Shown here: positions 6,596-11,790 of the stretch, piece by piece
How positions within the stretch are numbered: the first letter of the stretch is position 1
Layout of the letters: the number at the start of each line of letters is the position of its first letter
Notes under the pieces: generated by a model
Told to the model about the DNA's origin: nothing
The model's database searches: none
The model's input: only the letters and a program-made list of their open reading frames with translations
DNA from: Hyphomicrobiales bacterium
GTDB taxonomy: Bacteria > Pseudomonadota > Alphaproteobacteria > Rhizobiales > Beijerinckiaceae
NCBI GenBank assembly: GCA_947374125.1
Contig: CANCAR010000075.1
Span: 1 to 11,790 of the forward strand
Reading direction: 5' to 3'
Length of the DNA stretch: 11,790 nt
Made by a program: the position numbers and the translations under genes

Positions 6596-7197
6596 GTGAA
6601 AAGCTTCAAGCGCTTGGCGAGGCCATTGCGGCGGCACTTCCCGGGGAAGTGTCTCATATTACTGTCGCTTATGGCGAATTGAATATTCGCGCGGATGCGT
6701 CTGAAATCATCAAGGTTTTAAGCACCTTGCGCGATGATCCGCGGTTCAACTTTATCAATTTCACCGATTTGGCAGGGGCGGATTATCCGGCGCGTGAAAA
6801 GCGGTTTGATTTGGTTTGGCATTTGCTGTCGCCAAAGCATAATCACCGCGTTCGGGTAACGTTTGAGGCTGACGAGCGTACGCCTGTGCCGTCGGCCATT
6901 TCGGTGTTTCCGGCGGCCAATTGGTATGAGCGCGAGATTTATGATCTCTATGGCGTGCTGTTTGCCGATCACCCTGATCTGCGCCGTATTTTGACCGATT
7001 ATGGCTTTGAGGGACATCCGCTTCGCAAAGATTTTCCGACGACGGGTTTCGTTGAGGTTCGTTACGATGATGAGGAAAAGCGCGTCGTGTACGAGCCTGT
7101 GAAGCTGGTGCAGGAATTTAGAAATTTTGACTTTTTATCACCTTGGGAAGGCACCGAATATGTGTTGCCCGGCGATGAGAAAGCGAAGCAATCATGA
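6592..7197 (+). CDS. nuoC: NADH-quinone oxidoreductase subunit C (30 kDa)
   Basis: NuoC (201 residues, normal for a stand-alone bacterial NuoC) is a peripheral-arm subunit without cofactors that packs against NuoD and helps shape the connecting module. The 30-kDa signature is clear at about 113-148: 'EREIYDLYGVLFADHPDLRR' followed by 'ILTDYGFEGHPLRKDFP'. The C-terminal 'RNFDFLSPWEGTEYVLPGD' is also typical of alphaproteobacterial NuoC. It starts with an ATGA overlap to the preceding small gene and ends with an ATGA overlap to the following secreted-protein gene (7194-7197). nuoC and nuoD are separate here, unlike the nuoCD fusion of enterobacteria. Confidence 0.97.
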   Translation: MSEKLQALGEAIAAALPGEVSHITVAYGELNIRADASEIIKVLSTLRDDPRFNFINFTDLAGADYPAREKRFDLVWHLLSPKHNHRVRVTFEADERTPVPSAISVFPAANWYEREIYDLYGVLFADHPDLRRILTDYGFEGHPLRKDFPTTGFVEVRYDDEEKRVVYEPVKLVQEFRNFDFLSPWEGTEYVLPGDEKAKQS

Positions 7198-7571
7198 AGC
7201 GGTGGCTGGTCCCTTTATTTGTTTTTGGAATTGTTTCGCCCGTGTTGGCCGACAACTCAAATTTGAGTGAAGATGACACCGGTAATACGATAGTCTCTTT
7301 TCGTTGGGTGAGAGATTGTCCCCGTTATTTGGAAATAGACCCCCAATATAAAAAGGTTTTTGATGAAAATTTGGCTGCTTTGAGGAAACGACCACTGGCA
7401 GGTGCTTTTAAAAACGAGAATGGCGAGGACGACTTGACGGGGCCTACTGCCGAAAAAATCTCTGACAAAGAATGTAGGAAGGTTGCGGTGAAGGTCGCCG
7501 CAATTCCAAAAGGAAAAGCGTTTATGATTGTGCGAAAAGACGCACGCGCCAAACTCGGATTGAGCCAATGA
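7194..7571 (+). CDS. Putative secreted/periplasmic protein embedded between nuoC and nuoD
   Basis: I do not recognise this 125-residue protein. It has a clear Sec-type signal: MKR, a hydrophobic core (about 4-18), and a plausible signal peptidase I site after VLA19. The mature part (about 106 residues) is charged and contains just two cysteines, Cys42 and Cys94, which could form a disulfide in the periplasm. There is no lipobox, no C-x-x-C and no heme motif. Its ATG overlaps the nuoC stop as ATGA and its TGA overlaps the nuoD start as ATGA, so it is locked into the operon on both sides. The middle is visibly more AT-rich and uses more A/T-ending codons than neighbouring nuo genes, hinting at later acquisition or relaxed codon selection. 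Its function is unknown; a periplasmic partner of complex I is one possibility, since canonical NuoC and NuoD are cytoplasmic. Confidence 0.82.
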   Translation: MKRWLVPLFVFGIVSPVLADNSNLSEDDTGNTIVSFRWVRDCPRYLEIDPQYKKVFDENLAALRKRPLAGAFKNENGEDDLTGPTAEKISDKECRKVAVKVAAIPKGKAFMIVRKDARAKLGLSQ

Positions 7572-8758
7572 CAGAGCACCAACTCAGAAATTTCTCAATC
7601 AATTTCGGCCCGCAGCATCCTGCTGCTCACGGCGTGCTTCGCTTAGTTCTTGAACTTGACGGCGAAGTGGTCGAGCGCGTCGATCCGCATATCGGCTTGC
7701 TGCATCGTGGCACGGAAAAGCTGATCGAATCGAAGACCTATTTGCAGGCTTTGCCGTATTTTGATCGACTCGATTACGTCGCTCCGATGAACCAAGAGCA
7801 TGCTTACTCGCTGGCGGTCGAAAAGCTCTTGGGCATTACGGTTCCGCGTCGGGGCCAGTTGATCCGCATTTTGTTCTCGGAAGTTGGCCGGATTCTGTCG
7901 CACCTTCTGAACGTGACGACGCAGGCCATGGATGTTGGTGCTTTGACGCCGCCGCTTTGGGGATTTGAAGAGCGCGAAAAGCTGATGATGTTTTATGAGC
8001 GCGCCTCTGGCGCTCGCATGCATTCGGCTTATGTCCGTCCGGGTGGCGTGCATCAGGATCTGCCGGAAGCCCTTGTCGATGATATGGAAGCGTTCTGCGA
8101 TCCGTTTTTGCGGGTTTGCGATGATCTTGAGACGCTTTTGACCGAGAACCGCATTTTCAAACAGCGTAACGTCGATATTGGTGTGGTTTCGCTCGACGAA
8201 TGCTGGGCGTGGGGTTTCTCGGGCGTCATGGTGCGCGGTTCGGGGGCGGCGTGGGATTTGCGGAAATCGCAGGCTTATGAGTGTTACTCGGAGATGGATT
8301 TCGATATTCCAATCGGCAAAAACGGCGATAATTACGACCGTTATTGCATCCGTATGGAAGAAATGCGGCAATCGATCCGCATTATGAAGCAATGCATTAC
8401 GGAGCTTCGCAAGCCCGAGGGCAGGGGCGCGATATCGTCTTTCGACGGTAAGATTGTGCCGCCCAAGCGCTCCGAGATGAAGCGGTCGATGGAAGCGCTG
8501 ATCCATCACTTCAAGCTTTACACCGAAGGCTATAAAGTGCCGGCTGGCGAGGTTTACGCTGCCGTTGAAGCGCCGAAGGGCGAGTTCGGCGTCTATCTCG
8601 TCTCCGATGGTACCAATAAGCCGTATCGTTGCCGCATCAAGGCTCCGGGTTTTGCGCATCTGCAATCGATGGATTTCATGTGCCGCGGTCATATGTTGGC
8701 CGACGTTTCTGCTATTTTGGGCTCGCTCGATATCGTGTTTGGCGAGGTTGACCGCTAA
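7568..8758 (+). CDS. nuoD: NADH-quinone oxidoreductase subunit D (49 kDa)
   Basis: NuoD (396 residues, normal length) forms the quinone-binding pocket with NuoB at the base of the peripheral arm; it is related to the large subunit of NiFe hydrogenases but lacks the metal-ligand cysteines. 'FGPQHPAAHGVLRLVLELDG' occupies residues 13-32, with His21 at the position of the quinone-contacting histidine, and Tyr70 in 'RLDYVAPM' is 49 residues later, the same distance as the His/Tyr pair in Thermus Nqo4. 'HIGLLHRGTEKL' (41-52) and the C-terminal 'GSLDIVFGEVDR' are family hallmarks. It begins as ATGA with the preceding small gene and ends as TAATG, touching an 11-codon mini-ORF. Confidence 0.98.
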   Translation: MTEHQLRNFSINFGPQHPAAHGVLRLVLELDGEVVERVDPHIGLLHRGTEKLIESKTYLQALPYFDRLDYVAPMNQEHAYSLAVEKLLGITVPRRGQLIRILFSEVGRILSHLLNVTTQAMDVGALTPPLWGFEEREKLMMFYERASGARMHSAYVRPGGVHQDLPEALVDDMEAFCDPFLRVCDDLETLLTENRIFKQRNVDIGVVSLDECWAWGFSGVMVRGSGAAWDLRKSQAYECYSEMDFDIPIGKNGDNYDRYCIRMEEMRQSIRIMKQCITELRKPEGRGAISSFDGKIVPPKRSEMKRSMEALIHHFKLYTEGYKVPAGEVYAAVEAPKGEFGVYLVSDGTNKPYRCRIKAPGFAHLQSMDFMCRGHMLADVSAILGSLDIVFGEVDR

Positions 8759-8793
8759 TGTCTGTTGTTCTGATCAAAACGGGTGATTGCTAA
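8758..8793 (+). other. 11-codon mini-ORF linking nuoD to nuoE
   Basis: The frame ATG TCT GTT ... TGC TAA encodes MSVVLIKTGDC. Its ATG shares a base with the nuoD stop (TAATG, 8756-8760) and its stop shares a base with the nuoE start (TAATG, 8791-8795). It could hand ribosomes from nuoD to nuoE by termination-reinitiation, or be a chance by-product of a 34-base spacer. No homology can be claimed at this length. Confidence 0.25.
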
Positions 8794-9533
8794 TGTCCGT
8801 CCGCCGCCTCGCACCTGACGCTTTGCAACCGCCAAGCTTCGCCTTCACGCCTGAAAATTTGGCGTGGGCTCAGATGATTATTGCGAAATATCCCGCAGGC
8901 CGTCAGGCTTCCGCCGTGATCCCGCTGTTGTGGCGCGCGCAAGAGCAGCACCAGTATTGGGTGCCACGCGCGGCCATTGAGTACATTGCCAATATGCTTG
9001 GCATGGCGAAAATCCGCGTGATGGAAATCGCAACCTTCTACTCGATGTATAATCTGGAGCCGGTCGGCAAACATTTCATCCAAGTCTGCGGCACGACACC
9101 TTGCCGGTTGAATGGGGCTGAAAAGATCATAAAAGTCTGCGAAGAGCGGATTGGCGAGCAGCGTCATGTCTCGGCTGATGGCAATTTCGCTTGGCTCGAG
9201 GTGGAATGCCTGGGCTCGTGCTGCAATGCGCCGATGGCCCAGATTAATAATGACTATTATGAAGATTTGACGCCGGAAAACTTCGGCAAGCTTTTGGATG
9301 ACATGGCGGCTGGCCGTCCCGTGAAGGTTGGTCCGCAAAATAGCCGCAAGGGTTCGGAACCGTTGGGCGGAGCGAAAACGCTGACCGATGCATCGCTCTA
9401 TGATGGCTCGGTGGTTGGTTCGTGGAAAGCTCGGTTTGAGGCGGATGAAGCCAAGAAAGCCATTGCTGCGGCGGAAGCGGCCAAAGCAGCCGAAGCAGCA
9501 AAAGCGTCTGCTGCTGAAGCGGCGAAAGGATAA
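8793..9533 (+). CDS. nuoE: NADH-quinone oxidoreductase subunit E (24 kDa, cluster N1a)
   Basis: NuoE (246 residues) is a thioredoxin-fold subunit of the NADH-oxidising module carrying 2Fe-2S cluster N1a. The ligand pattern is complete: Cys99 and Cys104 in VCGTTPC, Cys139 and Cys143 in ECLGSC. The N-terminal helical part contains 'VIPLLWRAQEQ' and 'VMEIATFYSMYN'. It is longer than the roughly 165-residue E. coli protein: after about residue 175 comes a polar linker and a tail of Ala, Lys and Glu (about 212-246), predicted to be a single helix. ATG 8793 is chosen over TTG 8787 because it gives MSVRRLAPD and has GGGTGA six bases upstream. It is followed by nuoF after five bases. Confidence 0.96.
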   Translation: MSVRRLAPDALQPPSFAFTPENLAWAQMIIAKYPAGRQASAVIPLLWRAQEQHQYWVPRAAIEYIANMLGMAKIRVMEIATFYSMYNLEPVGKHFIQVCGTTPCRLNGAEKIIKVCEERIGEQRHVSADGNFAWLEVECLGSCCNAPMAQINNDYYEDLTPENFGKLLDDMAAGRPVKVGPQNSRKGSEPLGGAKTLTDASLYDGSVVGSWKARFEADEAKKAIAAAEAAKAAEAAKASAAEAAKG

Positions 9534-9538
9534 GACCG

Positions 9539-10843
9539 ATGCTTGCAGATAAAGATCGTATCTTCTCCAATCTCTACGGCTTTCACGGTGCTGACCTGAA
9601 GTCGGCGCAGATGCGGGGCAATTGGGATGGCACCAAGATTTTCATCGACAAAGGCCGCGACTGGATCGTCAACGAAATGAAGGCTTCCGGCCTTCGCGGA
9701 CGTGGCGGCGCAGGCTTTCCGACGGGTCTCAAATGGTCGTTCATGCCGAAGGTCTCTGACGGTCGTCCCCATTATCTCGTCGTGAATGCCGATGAGTCCG
9801 AGCCCGGCACATGTAAAGACCGCGAAATTATGCGGCATGACCCGCATCTGCTGGTTGAGGGCTGTTTGCTCGCGTCTTTCGCGATGGGCGCGAATGCCTG
9901 CTACATCTATGTGCGCGGTGAATATATCGCTGAGCGGGTTGCGCTTCAGAAGGCCGTTGATGAGGCCTATGAGGCCAAGCTGATCGGCAAGGACAATGTC
10001 CATGGCTGGCCGTTTGATCTTTACGTGCATCACGGCGCGGGCGCCTATATTTGCGGTGAAGAAACGGCGCTGCTTGAGAGCCTTGAGGGCAAAAAGGGTC
10101 AGCCTCGGTTGAAGCCGCCTTTCCCGGCCAATATGGGACTTTATGGGAATCCAACCACCGTCAACAATGTCGAGTCGATTGCAGTTTCGGGCACGATTTT
10201 GCGCCGGGGTGCGGGCTGGTTCTCCTCCATGGGCAATCCGAACAATGTCGGTACCAAGCTGTTCTGCATTTCGGGCCATGTGAACACGCCATGCAATGTA
10301 GAAGAAGTGATGGGCATCACCTTCCGCGAATTGATTGAGCGGCATTGTGGCGGCGTGCGCGGCGGGTGGGACAATCTGAAGGCGGTTATTCCGGGCGGTT
10401 CGTCGGTGCGCATGGTACCTGCCGAGCAGATTATCGACACGCCGATGGATTTTGACTCGCTCTCGAAACTGCGCTCGGGCCTTGGTACCGCTGCCGTGAT
10501 CGTGATGGATAAATCGACCGATATTATCCGCGCGATTGCGCGTTTGTCGGCCTTTTACAAGCATGAGAGCTGTGGCCAATGCACGCCGTGCCGCGAAGGC
10601 ACCGGCTGGATGTGGCGCGTGATGATGCGCATGGCCGAAGGCCGCGCTCAGAAACGCGAAATCGACATGCTTTTGGAAGTGACCAAGCAGGTTGAGGGTC
10701 ACACGATTTGCGCGTTGGGGGATGCAGCGGCTTGGCCTATTCAGGGGCTTATCGCGCATTTCCGTCATGAAATTGAAGAGCGGATTGATCAATACTCGGC
10801 CAATCCGCATTCCGATCCCGTTCGCATGATGGCGGCGGAGTAG
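9539..10843 (+). CDS. nuoF: NADH-quinone oxidoreductase subunit F (51 kDa, FMN, cluster N3)
   Basis: NuoF (434 residues, standard length) is the NADH-oxidising subunit; it binds NADH, FMN and 4Fe-4S cluster N3. The glycine-rich GRGGAGFPTG (54-63) and 'VVNADESEPGTCKDRE' (81-96) form the flavin/nucleotide site, and 'GAGAYICGEETALLESLEG' (167-185) is the second nucleotide signature. The N3 ligands are Cys345, Cys348 and Cys351 in SCGQCTPCREG, and Cys391 in 'TICALGD'. The start has AAAGGA about eight bases upstream, following nuoE by five bases. It is followed after nine bases by a small coiled-coil gene rather than directly by nuoG. Confidence 0.98.
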   Translation: MLADKDRIFSNLYGFHGADLKSAQMRGNWDGTKIFIDKGRDWIVNEMKASGLRGRGGAGFPTGLKWSFMPKVSDGRPHYLVVNADESEPGTCKDREIMRHDPHLLVEGCLLASFAMGANACYIYVRGEYIAERVALQKAVDEAYEAKLIGKDNVHGWPFDLYVHHGAGAYICGEETALLESLEGKKGQPRLKPPFPANMGLYGNPTTVNNVESIAVSGTILRRGAGWFSSMGNPNNVGTKLFCISGHVNTPCNVEEVMGITFRELIERHCGGVRGGWDNLKAVIPGGSSVRMVPAEQIIDTPMDFDSLSKLRSGLGTAAVIVMDKSTDIIRAIARLSAFYKHESCGQCTPCREGTGWMWRVMMRMAEGRAQKREIDMLLEVTKQVEGHTICALGDAAAWPIQGLIAHFRHEIEERIDQYSANPHSDPVRMMAAE

Positions 10844-10852
10844 GGGGAGAAG

Positions 10853-11062
10853 ATGGTAGACGAACCGGAAAGTCTGATGCTGGTGATGCTGAGACGTATC
10901 GAGTCCAAGCTGGATCGCGTGATTGACGATGTTCAAGATTTAAAGGTTCGGATGACGGCGGTTGAGGAGGCGTTGGTTGGTGTCCATCGTCGACTTGATC
11001 GTCTAGAGGTTCGCGTTGAACGGATTGAGCGTCGGCTCGATCTCGTCGATGCAGCACATTAA
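10853..11062 (+). CDS. Small coiled-coil protein between nuoF and nuoG
   Basis: This 69-residue protein is almost entirely one amphipathic helix with heptad-spaced Leu/Val/Ile and dense Arg/Glu/Asp: 'MLRRIESKLDRVIDDV' (12-27), then 'LDRLEVRVERIERRLDL' (48-64). There is no signal peptide, membrane span or cysteine. A strong Shine-Dalgarno (GGGGGAG, immediately after the nuoF TAG) precedes ATG 10853, and nuoG starts ten bases after its TAA. Small helical proteins of this composition are common in alphaproteobacterial genomes as hypothetical proteins; I know of no assigned function. It shares a weak pattern (MLR near residue 12, RM near 33) with the coiled-coil protein between nuoB and nuoC. It probably oligomerises; any link to complex I rests on position. 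Confidence 0.75.
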   Translation: MVDEPESLMLVMLRRIESKLDRVIDDVQDLKVRMTAVEEALVGVHRRLDRLEVRVERIERRLDLVDAAH

Positions 11063-11072
11063 GGACGAAGCG

Positions 11073-11790
11073 ATGAGCAAGATCATCATCGACGGAACAG
11101 AGATTGACGTGCCAGCGGACTACACGCTGTTGCAGGCGTGTGAGGCGGCGGGCGCGGAAGTGCCACGGTTTTGCTTCCATGAGCGGCTGTCGATTGCTGG
11201 CAATTGCCGCATGTGCCTTGTAGAAGTGAAGGGTGGTCCGCCCAAGCCAACGGCGTCCTGCGCGATGAACGTGCGCGATCTACGTCCAGGCCCGAATGGT
11301 GAGCCGCCTGTTGTACTGACCACTTCACCAATGGTGAAAAAAGCACGCGAAGGCGTGATGGAATTTTTGCTGATCAACCATCCGCTCGATTGTCCGATTT
11401 GCGATCAGGGTGGCGAGTGCGATTTGCAGGATCAGTCGATGGCCTATGGCATCGACACCTCGCGTTATCAGGAAAACAAGCGCGCGGTGGAAGACAAGCA
11501 TATCGGCCCGCTGGTGAAGACCACAATGACGCGCTGCATTCAGTGCACGCGCTGCGTTCGGTTCTCGACCGAAGTTGCGGGCGTTACCGATTTGGGCTTG
11601 ATCGGACGTGGTGAGGACGTGGAAATCACGTCCTATCTCGAAGCGGCGATGACGAGCGAATTGCAGGGCAATATCATTGATCTTTGCCCAGTTGGCGCGC
11701 TGACCTCAAAGCCTTACGAGTTCAAGGCGCGGCCTTGGGAATTGACCAAGACGGAATCGATTGACGTGATGGATGCCGTTGGTTCGGCAA
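11073..11790 (+). CDS. nuoG: NADH-quinone oxidoreductase subunit G (75 kDa), N-terminal part
   Basis: The first 239 residues of NuoG are present; the rest runs off the right edge. NuoG carries the Fe-S chain between NuoF and NuoB. The ligands for three clusters are all visible: 2Fe-2S N1b with Cys34, Cys45, Cys48 and Cys63; 4Fe-4S N5 with His103, Cys107, Cys110 and Cys116 in 'NHPLDCPICDQGGEC'; and 4Fe-4S N4 with Cys155, Cys158, Cys161 and Cys205 in 'RCIQCTRCVRF' and 'DLCPVGALTSKPYEF'. The molybdopterin-fold domain would follow. ATG 11073 has AAGGA (11061-11065), which overlaps the stop codon of the preceding small gene, seven bases upstream. Confidence 0.97.
   Translation, partial: MSKIIIDGTEIDVPADYTLLQACEAAGAEVPRFCFHERLSIAGNCRMCLVEVKGGPPKPTASCAMNVRDLRPGPNGEPPVVLTTSPMVKKAREGVMEFLLINHPLDCPICDQGGECDLQDQSMAYGIDTSRYQENKRAVEDKHIGPLVKTTMTRCIQCTRCVRFSTEVAGVTDLGLIGRGEDVEITSYLEAAMTSELQGNIIDLCPVGALTSKPYEFKARPWELTKTESIDVMDAVGSA

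Noticed and set aside
7643..8692. 349-aa open frame on the minus strand opposite nuoD
   Set aside because: It is antisense to a complete, motif-confirmed nuoD, with shadow-type composition and no ribosome-binding site of note.
9398..10936. 512-aa open frame on the minus strand opposite nuoE/nuoF
   Set aside because: It is His/Arg-rich, has no recognisable domain, and lies wholly antisense to well-conserved nuoE, nuoF and the small gene; it is a codon-bias shadow.

Overview
The window joins two unrelated functional blocks that are transcribed divergently from a 331-bp spacer (5027-5357). The sequence looks alphaproteobacterial, probably Hyphomicrobiales/Rhizobiales. This rests on the Nuo subunit sequences (especially the NuoB N-terminus and the 434-residue NuoF), an Ala/Lys-rich tail on NuoE, separate nuoC and nuoD genes, and moderate GC content. 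It is an inference from remembered family features, not a search result; no rRNA or other taxonomic marker is present.

Left block (1-5026, all on the minus strand, so read right to left). An SDR oxidoreductase (4280-5026) is followed by five genes for a CDP-activated deoxysugar: CDP-glucose 4,6-dehydratase (rfbG, 3129-4205), glucose-1-phosphate cytidylyltransferase (rfbF, 2205-2981), a zinc-binding TylC3/TcaB9-type sugar C-methyltransferase (925-2196), an RmlC-type 3,5-epimerase (378-935), and an NAD-dependent epimerase/dehydratase cut by the left edge (1-378). The last four genes abut or overlap. Together they suggest conversion of glucose-1-phosphate to CDP-glucose, then CDP-4-keto-6-deoxyglucose, then C-methylation and epimerisation, and finally 4-keto reduction, giving a CDP-linked branched (C-methyl) 6-deoxyhexose for a surface polysaccharide. 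The exact sugar is inferred. The 3-dehydrase and its reductase needed for 3,6-dideoxyhexoses are absent from this window.

Right block (5358-11790, plus strand) is the 5' part of a complex I (NDH-1) operon: nuoA, nuoB, nuoC, nuoD, nuoE, nuoF and the start of nuoG. All recognisable flavin, quinone and Fe-S ligands expected in these subunits are present. The canonical order is interrupted by three small non-Nuo genes: a coiled-coil protein between nuoB and nuoC (83 aa), a putative secreted protein between nuoC and nuoD (125 aa), and a second coiled-coil protein between nuoF and nuoG (69 aa). Two of them are fused into the operon by ATGA stop/start overlaps. An 11-codon mini-ORF also links nuoD to nuoE through two TAATG overlaps.

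The points most worth a second look are the small genes inside the nuo operon, the predicted CDP-branched-sugar pathway, and a perfect 12-bp inverted repeat just before the rfbG ribosome-binding site, which also argues for a GTG start for rfbG. No tRNA, rRNA, CRISPR array, insertion sequence or convincing intrinsic terminator was seen.
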